A DNA stretch of 38,449 nucleotides from Porphyromonadaceae bacterium (GCA_007280905.1 QYQM01000155.1:1-38449), one strand, 5' to 3'; positions 15,243-24,500 are shown, numbered from the stretch's first letter. Translations and numbers: made by a program. The notes: generated by a model from the letters alone, not told the origin.

Positions 15243-15259
15243 TAATATTAAAATTTAAA

Positions 15260-15937
15260 ATGTATATGAAAAATCAACAATCTCAAAACGGAATAATAGA
15301 GGCTCCTTTGAAAGTCAGCAGAATTAGGACAATCTATAACATAGCAAGCAATTACTATTTTTTGGCTACTCTGATTGAAAAGAAACCTTTAATGAGAGGC
15401 ATTGAATTAGCAGAAATCAAACAAAATGATAAAGTCTTAGAAGTTGCTGTTGGTCTTGGGTTCAACTTTTTAGAATTTCTGAAAAGAGTAAACAGCGAAA
15501 ACATTGTTCATGGAATTGACCTTTCACCAAAAATGTTAGATAAAACAAAGAAACTGATAACTAAAAAAGGGTTCTCAAATTTCAAATTGAGTGAATCTGA
15601 TGCCCGTCAATTACCATTTCCAAATGATACTTTTGATATTTTGTTCAATAGCTATATGTTAGACCTTACACCGCTTAATGACTTTCCTGTTGTACTAAAT
15701 GAATTTTATCGTGTTCTTAAAAAAGGCGGGCGATTGATAACTGTTAATTTCAGCAAAAAAGATTGTTCACCAGTTTTTTCTGAGAAACTTTATAAATTAA
15801 CTCCTTCTTTATGGCATGGTTGCCGTCCGGTATTAATGGAATCTTTTATAAAACAAGCTGGTTTCAAAAATATTCAAAGAGAATTTCATAATGGTATTTT
15901 TACTTTACCCTCTGAAATTGTAATAAGTGTAAAATAA
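15260..15937 (+). CDS. Class I SAM-dependent methyltransferase (UbiE-like)
   Basis: This is a 225-residue Rossmann-fold methyltransferase. Motif I is V-L-E-V-A-V-G-L-G-F-N, in which the usual second glycine position is altered. H-G-I-D-L-S supplies the acidic residue that binds the SAM ribose, A-R-Q-L-P-F-P-N-D-T-F-D is the typical UbiE-style post-II segment, and R-V-L-K-K-G-G-R follows. The substrate is not readable: it lacks the cysteine set of characterised ArsM arsenite methyltransferases. It begins 17 bases after arsA and is followed 33 bases later by the ferredoxin/flavodoxin gene, so all are likely co-transcribed. The context suggests modification of a metalloid, a thiol or a carrier related to detoxification. 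Confidence 0.85.
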   Translation: MYMKNQQSQNGIIEAPLKVSRIRTIYNIASNYYFLATLIEKKPLMRGIELAEIKQNDKVLEVAVGLGFNFLEFLKRVNSENIVHGIDLSPKMLDKTKKLITKKGFSNFKLSESDARQLPFPNDTFDILFNSYMLDLTPLNDFPVVLNEFYRVLKKGGRLITVNFSKKDCSPVFSEKLYKLTPSLWHGCRPVLMESFIKQAGFKNIQREFHNGIFTLPSEIVISVK

Positions 15938-15970
15938 TAATATTTGTATTATAAAAATGAGCTTCTACAA

Positions 15971-16768
15971 ATGAGAGGTATTATTTGTTACTATTCAAAC
16001 TCTGGCAACACAAAATTAGCCTGTCAGTATATCGTAAAAAATATCAATAATATTGATTTCGTTTTTTTAAATATTGCTAAAGACAGTATTCCTGATTTAG
16101 ATATTTATAATATTGTTGGATTTGCTGCCTTCACAGATTTTTTTGGTCCATCAAAATTTGTTCAAACCTTTATAGAAAAATTACCCAGACAGAATAATAA
16201 ACCGGCGTTTGTGTTTAACACTTACGGTTTCATTAGTGGCAAAACACTCAAGATTCTCGATAAATGGGTTACTACAAGAGGCTTTAAAGTAATTGCAGGA
16301 TATTCTCTTCATACCCCGGAAAGTTATCCGCCGATGATTGCTAATGGTAGAGGTAATGAGCAAGCTCCCGGCGAAAAGGAAATGAATAAATTTAACTGTT
16401 TCATTTCTGAATTGAACCGACTTCTTTATACACTTGGTGAAGGTAAAGAAATCAAAAAAAATAAGATAAAGATTGGTTTATTTGAGATTTTATTACCCAT
16501 GTATTCTCGTACTAAAGCACGAAAAAATATGGGTGAAAAATATATTGATGAGGCACTTTGCACGGAATGCGGTACTTGTGAAAAGATATGTCCGTATGAA
16601 GCAATTAAACTTAGTCCGAAGCCTATTATTGATATGAATAAATGTTATGGATGCTGGGCTTGTTATAATCATTGTCCCGATAAGGCTATTTACACAAAAA
16701 AGTATCGGGGAATTGGTCACTATCCAAAACCTAATAGCCAATTGATGAAAAAATTGAAAGTCAAATGA
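15971..16768 (+). CDS. EFR1-family flavodoxin-ferredoxin fusion
   Basis: A 265-residue cytosolic electron carrier. The N-terminal domain is a flavodoxin with an FMN phosphate loop, Y-S-N-S-G-N-T-K. The C-terminal 70 residues contain two [4Fe-4S] motifs, C-T-E-C-G-T-C-E-K-I-C-P and C-Y-G-C-W-A-C-Y-N-H-C-P. EFR1 proteins with this order are widespread in anaerobes but mostly uncharacterised. I prefer the ATG at 15971 over an in-frame TTG 27 bases upstream, because the flavodoxin beta strand begins right after it. Set between two methyltransferase genes and after arsA, it would supply low-potential electrons to a redox step of this pathway, for example reduction of a metalloid before methylation. 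That role is inference. Confidence 0.85.
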   Translation: MRGIICYYSNSGNTKLACQYIVKNINNIDFVFLNIAKDSIPDLDIYNIVGFAAFTDFFGPSKFVQTFIEKLPRQNNKPAFVFNTYGFISGKTLKILDKWVTTRGFKVIAGYSLHTPESYPPMIANGRGNEQAPGEKEMNKFNCFISELNRLLYTLGEGKEIKKNKIKIGLFEILLPMYSRTKARKNMGEKYIDEALCTECGTCEKICPYEAIKLSPKPIIDMNKCYGCWACYNHCPDKAIYTKKYRGIGHYPKPNSQLMKKLKVK

Positions 16769-16840
16769 AAGAATAGATTTGTTTAATTACAGGTGCAACT
16801 TTTAGTGTAGGTAAAGAAATTGCAGTTGTTCCTATAAAAT
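16765..16840 (+). pseudogene. Short-chain dehydrogenase N-terminal remnant
   Basis: Reading from the ATG at 16765, which overlaps the end of the preceding gene, gives M-K-E-stop-I-C-L-I-T-G-A-T-F-S-V-G-K-E-I-A. The string I-T-G-A-T-x-x-x-G-K-E-I-A is the nucleotide-binding start of short-chain dehydrogenases, interrupted by one TAG. About 20 more codons without further resemblance lead into the methyltransferase start. It looks like a gene stump left by a deletion. Confidence 0.5.
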
Positions 16841-16893
16841 TGTGTTCAATAGTTGAAAAAAGTAAATATTTAATAATTAAAAGGAGAAAAAAC

Positions 16894-17703
16894 ATGTATA
16901 AATTAAAAACAAAGATGATACCTTCCGGTGAGGATATTATTGAAATGAGCGGAGTAGAAACATTACATCCTGGTGGATTTGATTTAAGTAAACGCATTGG
17001 TGAATTAGTGAATTTTAATCCTTCTGTGCATGTACTTGATGTCTCTTCAGGAAAAGGCACATTTGCATGTTATTATGCACAAGAATTTGGGTGCAAAGTA
17101 ACTGGAATTGATATTAACAAAAAATTTGTTGAGATTAGTATTGAAAAAGCAAAAAAAAGAGATTTGTCAAACCTTGTGGATTTTAAGATTGGAGATTCAA
17201 CGAAGCTACCTTTCCCTGATAATTCTTTTGATGTTGTGGTTAATGAATGTGCTGTAGGTCTTACAGTTATTAATAATCCACAGGGAGTTATAAACGAAAT
17301 GTTTAGAGTAACAAAACCGAATGGAACTATTGTAATCCATGAAAGCATATGGTTAAAAGACTTGACGCAAAGCGTAAAAGATGAATTAGCAATGAAAGTA
17401 GGAACAACACCTTACACCGTAGAAGAATGGAGTGACCTGCTAATAAAAGCTGGAGCTAAAATAAAAACTGTAGAAGATTGGTCTGGCATTGAAAATATTC
17501 AGAAAATAAGACCAAATCATAAATGGAATAAAAAAAGGCCACATGACTTTTTAACCCTTCCTGAAAAACTAACTTTAATTCCTAAAATTATTTTCAAATA
17601 TGGTATTGGCGCACTAAATGAAATCAATAAATTTCAAAAAGAAGGTTTAAAATATTTCAACGAGGGATACTATGGATATGTCTTAATGATTGGGAGTAAA
17701 TGA
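16894..17703 (+). CDS. Second class I SAM-dependent methyltransferase
   Basis: A 269-residue methyltransferase. An N-terminal H-P-G-G-F-D-L-S segment precedes motif I V-L-D-V-S-S-G-K-G-T-F and the acidic strand end V-T-G-I-D-I-N. L-P-F-P-D-N-S-F-D-V-V-V-N-E-C-A-V-G-L follows, then a P-N-G-T motif. The start is set by AAGGAG at 16881-16886, seven bases before the ATG at 16894, although the frame is open further upstream into a dehydrogenase stump. Single cysteines occur, but not the three-cysteine arrangement of known ArsM proteins. It closes the arsenic-like operon, about 60 bases before the second IS91 remnant. The substrate is unknown; a metalloid or small thiol is the leading guess. Confidence 0.83.
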   Translation: MYKLKTKMIPSGEDIIEMSGVETLHPGGFDLSKRIGELVNFNPSVHVLDVSSGKGTFACYYAQEFGCKVTGIDINKKFVEISIEKAKKRDLSNLVDFKIGDSTKLPFPDNSFDVVVNECAVGLTVINNPQGVINEMFRVTKPNGTIVIHESIWLKDLTQSVKDELAMKVGTTPYTVEEWSDLLIKAGAKIKTVEDWSGIENIQKIRPNHKWNKKRPHDFLTLPEKLTLIPKIIFKYGIGALNEINKFQKEGLKYFNEGYYGYVLMIGSK

Positions 17704-17926
17704 AAGATTAATATGACAAATAAACTGAAATGCAGGTATGATAAACGATTGATGATAATCGCCCAGTTGCTAATAAGTAAGGCTTCGTGTGGCGCAGCCT
17801 AACATGAAACCGTGTTGCACAGCCTGCCCCGCTGGAAGCGGGGAAATCCGGTTGTGCAGTCTCTGAAACGCTAAAAATCTAAGGGGATTCAATAATTCCA
17901 GGCTATTCTGGAAACGATTACGGATT

Positions 17927-18877
17927 TCATTGGGGATAAACTGTAAGGTGGTGACCGGCCAGCCAAATACATTCCAATTGTAACCATTTTGCCTTTCCCA
18001 CAGCAGGGGCAGCTGTCCGGGTTGTAATTGAGATGCACCCACAGATTTGTTTCCAGTTTTTCTTATCTATTACTTTCGGAACAGAGAGTCCAAATGCCTG
18101 TTGGAGCTCACGGAGCTCGGGTCGTTTTGCAGTGGATAGTAGTCCATAATGCCGGATCCGGACAAATCCTTTTGGAAGAATATGTTGGCAGAACTGCCGA
18201 AGGAACTCAGCCCCACCGAGCGTCATTTCTTTTTGCCGGTCATCGCGGTAGTCACGATAACGGAAGCGAACGCCCGACTCGTCGGTATTAAGCAGCCGGT
18301 GGTTGCTGATCGCTACTTTGTGCGTGTAACAACCCAGATATTCCATTTGCTCAGGACCAGCATAGGGTTCTTTGGCATAAACAACCCAGCCTGTCTGGTA
18401 TAGCTCCCGGATGAAGGTTTTCTCCTGGGGAATTTGTTTGACTAAACCAGCCATGAACTTACCCCGGAACACAACCGAAAGGTTCTTGACATTGAACAGG
18501 AACATTGTCCCGCTTGCTGATGTAATGAACAGGCGGTTGAGTTTGTCGGGAACTGTAAAGACCACATGAAAATACGGTACCGGCAATAAATCCAGTTTCC
18601 GATTTTCGATCCAGGCTTCCCGATGGGTATTCTGGCATTTAGGGCAATGACGGTTACGGCAACTATTATAGCTTATACGAATGTACCCGCACACATCGCA
18701 TTGATCAATATGTCCGCCCAAAGATGAAATACGGCAATGCTGTATGGCGCGCAATGTCCGCTGTACATACGCATTGGGCGAATAGTTTTCTATAAATGTG
18801 TCCCCGAACCGTCCGATTACCTGTGCCAGTTCATAAGAAGTATTTCCGCAGACCATACACGGCAAACTTGAAATCAC
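17927..18877 (-). pseudogene. IS91-family transposase lacking the HUH motif
   Basis: The frame contains the N-terminal zinc-binding region C-D-V-C-G...C-R-N-R-H-C-P-K-C-Q, then P-V-P-Y-F-H-V-V-F-T-V-P-D-K-L-N-R-L-F. After a short bridge (I-T-S-A-S-G-T-M) it continues as F-L-F-N-V-K-N-L-S-V-V-F-R-G-K-F and the C-terminal domain. In intact relatives these parts are separated by some 60-80 residues that include the H-P-H-x-H catalytic histidines. They are gone here, in frame, so the protein would be 316 residues and catalytically dead. The first dozen residues are out-of-frame recombinase sequence, and the real N-terminus is near Y-E-L-A-Q-V-I-G-R-F. Confidence 0.8.
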
Positions 18878-19127
18878 TCAGCGAAGGTGTTTTACTTTGC
18901 CGGGCCAAACCGGCGAGATACTTATTGAGTTCCTTTTCGCTGATGTGCTGTGGCAGCTTGCCAAACTGAAGACTCAACTGGGCCAATTTCCGGGCATAAT
19001 TGGACAATGTACTTGAGGATTGAACGGATAACCGCACCTTGTCGTCCAGTTCCTGATAGAGGTTCCGGAAGCCTCTTACCTGATGACATGCTTGTTCCAC
19101 AATGGTGAACTTCCTTTTACGATGCAA
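18831..19127 (-). pseudogene. Tyrosine recombinase N-terminal (SAM-like) domain fragment
   Basis: The 98-residue frame matches the core-binding (SAM-like) N-terminal domain of phage-integrase recombinases: Y-A-R-K-L-A-Q-L-S-L-Q-F, I-S-E-K-E-L-N-K-Y-L, and S-L-S-D-F-K-F-A-V-Y-G-L-R. It stops where the catalytic domain should begin. The next bases switch to the transposase in another frame, so a deletion has joined the two genes. Recombinase genes of this type accompany IS91-like transposases in several Bacteroidota. No catalytic residue remains. Confidence 0.7.
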
Positions 19128-19130
19128 ACA

Positions 19131-19560
19131 CGAAAAAAGCTATCACACCCCTCAAAAGGGGCTGGGATTTAGTGCAACAGCACCTACCCACAAGTAGGGT
19201 TCCCCGTCCCGCCAGGAAAGTTACTATATTTGACATGGCAACCACGCGGAAGTTCGGAGGTCCTTTTCCCTCCCTGGCTGGCTTCCAGGATCGCAACAAA
19301 TACCTCAGCATCACAGAGGTCACCGGTGAACACATTCAGATACTGCAGCTTTTCTCCGGCAAAGTCCACGTACATTTTTTTCCCGGCCTTATACTCAATA
19401 TACAAGGAGAATCCTCGCGAAAAAAGCTATCTTGCAGACAAAGTGAGTTTTTTTTATAGACAAACAGTTCCATTAATGAGCGTTTTAAAAGATAGCAGAA
19501 CCAGGTGGTCAACAACAACTTCAGCGGAGGGTGGTCAACGTAAGCGGTTTTTACAATGTA
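19131..19560 (-). mobile_element. IS21-family remnant
   Basis: On the minus strand, 19405-19280 encodes I-E-Y-K-A-G-K-K-M-Y-V-D-F-A-G-E-K-L then A-E-V-F-V-A-I-L-E-A-S-Q, the catalytic-core start of IstA, with the first DDE aspartate in D-F-A-G. After A-S-Q it jumps to unrelated, probably terminal, sequence, so most of istA and all of istB are missing. GGTGGTCAAC occurs twice, at about 19503 and 19527, as expected for repeated transposase-binding sites at an IS21 end. A 14-base direct repeat (CGAAAAAAGCTATC at 19131-19144 and 19418-19431) flanks the istA piece. The remaining bases up to 19629 contain no gene. Confidence 0.65.
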
Positions 19561-19586
19561 CACCGATACAATCTTAAAAAGTTCAA

Positions 19587-19594
19587 TATTTTTG
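19587..19594 (+). promoter_or_regulatory. Possible -7 promoter box for the sigma/anti-sigma genes
   Basis: TATTTTTG fits TAnnTTTG and lies 35 bases before the sigma factor ATG. No clear TTTG is present at the expected spacing upstream, so the call is weak. Confidence 0.35.
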
Positions 19595-19629
19595 CTCATG
19601 CGTATTAACATTATGTACAAGGGATTACC

Positions 19630-20193
19630 ATGAATTATACCGAAGACCTGTTTCTTTTGCAAAAGCTGAAAGAGGGAGATATTCATGCCCTTGAGGTTAT
19701 TTTTAAAATGCATTACAGCAATCTGAACAGGTACTTGCTATTTTTATTTAAAAATGAGTTGCTGGTCGAACATATAGCACAGGATATTTTCGTATACCTG
19801 TGGGAAAGCAGGGAAACCCTTGAGATCAAAACATCGCTGGAGTCGTACCTTTATGCGGCAGGGCGATATAAAGCACTGAACCAAATCCGTAATAATCAAT
19901 TGCATGAGACTATCAAGCAAAAGATGACTGCTTCCATGCAGGATTCGCAATCGATCGACACAGAATTTGAGATGCGTGAACTTGAGGGCATAATCAATGA
20001 AGCGATCAGTTCGCTACCTCCACGCTGCCAGCAAATTTTCAGGCTTAGCAGGGATGAGGAAATGACTTACCAGGATATCGCTAAGTTTCTGAATATTTCA
20101 ATTAACACCGTGGAAGGTCAAATGTCCATCGCACTGAAAAGACTACGCTCAGCGCTGAAACCTTACTATTTCAAACTTTTTTTTGCTGCATAA
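19630..20193 (+). CDS. ECF-type RNA polymerase sigma-70 factor
   Basis: This 187-residue alternative sigma factor of the Bacteroidota FecI-like group has a region 2 segment (L-V-E-H-I-A-Q-D-I-F-V-Y-L-W, residues about 43-56) and a region 4 helix-turn-helix (M-T-Y-Q-D-I-A-K-F-L-N-I-S-I-N-T-V-E, about 146-163), joined by a short linker. It has no region 1 or 3. The downstream FecR gene starts 64 bases after its stop, and the next gene is a SusC with an STN signalling domain. Substrate binding at the outer membrane should therefore release this factor to transcribe the locus. Confidence 0.92.
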   Translation: MNYTEDLFLLQKLKEGDIHALEVIFKMHYSNLNRYLLFLFKNELLVEHIAQDIFVYLWESRETLEIKTSLESYLYAAGRYKALNQIRNNQLHETIKQKMTASMQDSQSIDTEFEMRELEGIINEAISSLPPRCQQIFRLSRDEEMTYQDIAKFLNISINTVEGQMSIALKRLRSALKPYYFKLFFAA

Positions 20194-20257
20194 CTTTTTT
20201 TTCATTCTTCTTGGTGGTAAAAGGCAATTTACGGGCCTTTTACTAAAAAGAACAACA

Positions 20258-21364
20258 ATGAAATTTAACATACCCTGGCCACTTTTTCGAAAGCTTCTAC
20301 GCAATGGCCTCTCTCCCAACGAGAAACGGGAATTGGAATACTGGCGGGATTCATCCGTACTGAATCAGAACATCTACGATGAAATAATGGATGATGAGCT
20401 GGTCAAAATTGCCATTCTTAATAATAAATGGGAAAACAATTCCATGGAATGGAGTAAGATACTCTCTAGGATACATCAACCCGCAAAACGCTTTTCATTT
20501 TCGCGCCAGCGTTTCATCTTCCTGTCATCGGCAGCGTCAATCCTTTTCTTTTTTTCGATCATCTCCTCCCTATATTTTTACAGCCGTCAGAACAGCTTGA
20601 AAAATGAACAACCCGAAGGCTATACCTACATTTATTCGCCCCGAGGGCAACGTACTCGCGTTGTGCTACCTGACCAGACGAAGGTTTGGCTCAATTCGGA
20701 ATCATCCCTCAAGTATTCCACACAATTTAATAGCAAGGTACGCGAAGTGATCGCGCAGGGCGAAGCATTTTTCGAGGTTCAGCATAATCCCGAAAAGCCT
20801 TTTTTAGTGCTTGCCAATGAAATTAAGGTAAAGGTTTACGGCACATCATTCAATATCAAGGCTTTTCCCAACGAAAACACCATCGAAACCACCCTGATTG
20901 AAGGTAAATTGAGCATTACCTCGAGGGTGCAAAAAGGGAAAGAACCGCAGGAGATATTTCTAAAACCTAACGAAAAGTGCATTATCATACGCGATGCTAA
21001 GAATGTTGAAGTCACAACCAGTGACCAATCCTTACCGGAGCAAAAGCCAGATATGAAACACTTTCAAAGCACCCAGGTTAAAGATTTCGTTGTGCAGAAA
21101 AATATCAATACGGAAGAGGAAAAACTTTGGAAAGATGGGAAACTGGTGTTCCGCGACCGTCCTTTTGGGGAACTTGCTGTTGACCTCGAGCGATGGTTCG
21201 ATGTAAAAATCCATTTTCAGGACGAAAGGACTAAGAATTACAAATTTACCGGTGTTTTCGAAAAGGAAACGATTAACCAGGCCATGGAAGCCTTAAAGTT
21301 ATCATCACAGAAATCTTATAATTACGAAATTTCATTTCGCGATATTTACCTGAAATCCAAATAA
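20258..21364 (+). CDS. FecR-family anti-sigma factor
   Basis: A 368-residue, single-pass inner-membrane protein. The N-terminal cytoplasmic part (about 80 residues) would bind the sigma factor. One membrane helix lies near residues 87-108, and the periplasmic FecR domain begins at Y-S-P-R-G-Q-R-T and runs through G-E-A-F-F-E-V-Q-H. A C-terminal DUF4974-type domain (F-R-D-R-P-F-G-E-L-A...Y-K-F-T-G-V-F) is where the STN domain of the partner receptor usually docks. The ATG at 20258 is preferred, because the upstream frame overlaps the sigma gene and encodes an implausible N-terminus. Co-transcription with the sigma factor is likely. Confidence 0.92.
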   Translation: MKFNIPWPLFRKLLRNGLSPNEKRELEYWRDSSVLNQNIYDEIMDDELVKIAILNNKWENNSMEWSKILSRIHQPAKRFSFSRQRFIFLSSAASILFFFSIISSLYFYSRQNSLKNEQPEGYTYIYSPRGQRTRVVLPDQTKVWLNSESSLKYSTQFNSKVREVIAQGEAFFEVQHNPEKPFLVLANEIKVKVYGTSFNIKAFPNENTIETTLIEGKLSITSRVQKGKEPQEIFLKPNEKCIIIRDAKNVEVTTSDQSLPEQKPDMKHFQSTQVKDFVVQKNINTEEEKLWKDGKLVFRDRPFGELAVDLERWFDVKIHFQDERTKNYKFTGVFEKETINQAMEALKLSSQKSYNYEISFRDIYLKSK

Positions 21365-21430
21365 CTAGATTAATAACTCAATAAACATGAAAAGGCATGA
21401 AAAATATACCACCTGACTGAAAGCTAAAAA

Positions 21431-21457
21431 GAGGACCTGGCAGAGCGCCAGATCCTC
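21431..21457 (+). other. Stable hairpin upstream of susC
   Basis: GAGGA-C-CTGGC (21431-21441) pairs with GCCAG-A-TCCTC (21447-21457), giving 10 of 11 pairs around a 5-base loop. No T tract follows, so it is not a standard terminator. It stands in the 184-base gap between the anti-sigma gene and susC, in the likely susC leader. Confidence 0.55.
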
Positions 21458-21548
21458 CTGGTTCCGGAATTTGCCCGAAAACTTACTGCGAATAAGTAAA
21501 ATCGGGAAACACTGGTCTACCCCCCTTGCTTGCGGCAAGGAAGATAAA

Positions 21549-24500
21549 ATGAATAGAAAAAATAATCAATTCAAAAGTATGGAAAAAAAAATACTTACTG
21601 GCTACGCCCGGCACATTTCCGGTCGTTTCAAAATGCTGAAAATTATGAAAGTCGCACTGCTGTTATTGATTCTCGGAATTACTAATGTTCATGCATCTGT
21701 GTTTTCGCAGACGGTGAACATTGATCTTTCTTTGAGTAATGTTTCCCTAAGGGAGGCATTTACGCGAATTGAGGAAAAGACGGAATACAAGTTTCTGTAC
21801 CGTTCGGACCTGATCGACATTAACAAGGTGACGAATATGGAGGTAAAAGGAAATACTACACTTCCCAAACTGATGACCGACCTTCTTGATAATTCGAAAA
21901 TAAGTTACAATGTGGTGAATAATAACCTGATCATTCTGTTACCCAAACAACCTCAGACACTTACTGGTTTTGTGACCGATGCAAAGACGGATGAACCTAT
22001 ACCGGGAGTCAACATCCTGATTGAAGGTACAACTATGGGCACTATCACTTCTTTGGATGGTAATTACATTATTGAAATCCCGGAAGGTAAAAACATTCTG
22101 GTCTTTTCTTATATGGGTTATGAAACACAGAAAGTTACGGTAGGGGGCCAAACCAGGATGGACGTAAAACTCGTTCCGGCTGTCAGCAACCTGAACGAAG
22201 TGGTAGTCGTAGGTTACGGCACACAGCGCAAGAAAGACCTGACTGGCTCTGTTTCAGTAGTTTCTACCAAGGGGATCAATTCATTGCCTGTTCCAAGTCT
22301 CAGCGATGCCATTCAAGGCCGTGCGGCTGGAGTGCAGGTTATTTCGTCGGGAACCCCGGGCAATGATGCCACTTTCCGCATCCGCGGTGTTGGGACCATC
22401 AATAATAACGACCCGCTCCTGGTTATCGACGGTGTACCTGTTTCGAGTGGCCTCAACCAGTTGAACATGGACGATGTTGAATCGATACAGGTTCTCAAGG
22501 ATGCTTCAGCCACAGCAATCTACGGATCAAGGGGTGCCAACGGTGTAGTGATTGTGACCACCAAACGTGGCAAGGGTGATCAGTCGCACTTGACTTTCAA
22601 TTACTATTCCGGCTTGCAAAAAGCTACTAATATGATCAAAATGCTCGATGCCAGCCAATTTGCCGGGCTGCATAACGAGATCATGGAAAATGCAGGCCTT
22701 GCTAAAAATCCAGCCTTTTCCAATCCTGTATCGCTAGGCGCTGGTACCGACTGGCTTGGTGAATTGTTTAACGTAGCTCCGATGCAAAATTATTCTCTTT
22801 CATATTCGGGTAACAGTGAAAAGACCAATTATTATGTTTCAGGCAACTACCTGAACCAGGAAGGTATCGTTCTGAATACCGGGTACAAACGGTACACCAT
22901 GCAATTCAACAGCGATACAAAGATTTTCGACAAGCTGAAATTTGGGAATAGCCTCACACTGAATAACAACATCAGGACGAGTGGAAACTATAACATACGC
23001 AACACTATGGTGGCTTTGCCCACACAGCCCATTCTTCAATCCGATGGTAATTATTCGGGGCCGATAGAGCAGCCCATGTGGGACGGCGACCTGGTAAATC
23101 CGATAGGCCTTGCCAAAACTGTTGACAATTCAACTTTAGGTTATAATCTGATAGGCTCAATTTATGGTGAACTCGAAGTTCTTAAAAATCTAAAGATCAA
23201 ATCCACGTTCGGTCTCCAGGCAAATTTTTGGAACTCCCGCACCTGGTTACCCAATTACAAGTGGAATTCGAGCATCAACGATAATTCATACCTGTACGAA
23301 CGGTACAATAAAAGCTACACCTGGGTATGGGACAATACAGCCACCTACGAAAAAGTAATCGATAAACACAACTTCACGTTGATGACCGGGATGAGTTCGC
23401 AGGAAAACCAATACAAATACCTTAGCGGTTCAATACAGTCATTTGCCAGTAACCTAACACAGCAAATGGACAACGGCACCAAACAGCCTACATTGGGAGG
23501 AAGCAGCAGTTCGTGGTCACTGGTTTCATACATGGGAAGGGCTAATTATTCTTATAACGGGCGATACCTGCTAACAGCCACACTACGTCGGGACGGTTCC
23601 TCGCGCTTTGGTGAAGGCAATAAGTGGGGATTGTTTCCTTCTGCAAGCCTTGCCTGGCGTATATCGGAAGAGGATTTCATGAAGCCCCTTACCTTTATCA
23701 ACAGTATGAAGATCCGCGCCGGCTATGGTGTTACCGGTAACCAGGAGATAGGTAACTATTCATTTGCTTCAGCCTTGCAAACCATCAGGTACAATTTTAA
23801 CAATACCATTGTGAATGCTGTGGTTCCCCTTATGATGCCCAATCCGAATGTACGCTGGGAAGAACAGAAGCAGGCAAACATTGGATTGGATGCTTCCTTG
23901 TTTCATCAGCGCATTGACATCACCATCGACGGGTACATTAAAAACACCGACGAAATGCTGGTTCCAATGGCTGTACCAGTATCAACAGGTTATTCCGACA
24001 TCGTAGTTCCCTACATTAATGCAGGGAAAATGGAAAACAAGGGAATAGAATTTGCTATCGAATCACGAAATCTTACAGGAGAATTCGGATGGAATACATC
24101 ATTCAATTTTTCCTATAATCAGAATACCGTGAAAAGCCTCAATGATACGATCCCTATGTCAAGCGGTAGTATAGGGTTCAATTATAATCTGGCGCTCATA
24201 CAGGCAGGGCATCCCGTCAACGTGTTTTACGGATTTGTAACCGATGGCATTTTTCAGACACAGAAAGAAGTTGATAACCACGCTGTTCAGGTTCCGGGGA
24301 ACGATCCATATAATCGTACTTCACCCGGCGACATTAGGTTCAGGGATTTGAACAATGATGGCGTGATCAATGACCTCGACCGTGTTTTCACCGGCAATCC
24401 CAATCCGAAATTCATATTTGCCCTCAACAATTCATTTACATACAAAGGCTTTGATCTCAATGTATTCCTTGTTGGTGTTGCCGGGAATAAAATCCTCAAT

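Larger units (their letters stand above)
17761..19127 (-). mobile_element. IS91-family remnant, copy 2, with tyrosine recombinase fragment
   Basis: This copy keeps an N-terminal integrase stump and most of a transposase on the minus strand. Its left end contains a perfect 6-base-stem hairpin CCCCGC/GCGGGG (17827-17843), absent from copy 1 and possibly a terminal structure of the element. Internal deletions have removed most of the recombinase and the central part of the transposase. With copy 1 it brackets the arsenic-like island in direct orientation. Confidence 0.8.

Noticed and set aside
12642-19127. CRISPR array or tandem repeat array
   Set aside because: The only repeats are the two IS91 copies and short palindromes. 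No regularly spaced repeat-spacer pattern was seen anywhere in the window.
19336-19713. Minus-strand ORF over the IS21 end and sigma factor start
   Set aside because: It runs antisense through the sigma gene and through IS21 end repeats, with no recognisable protein features.
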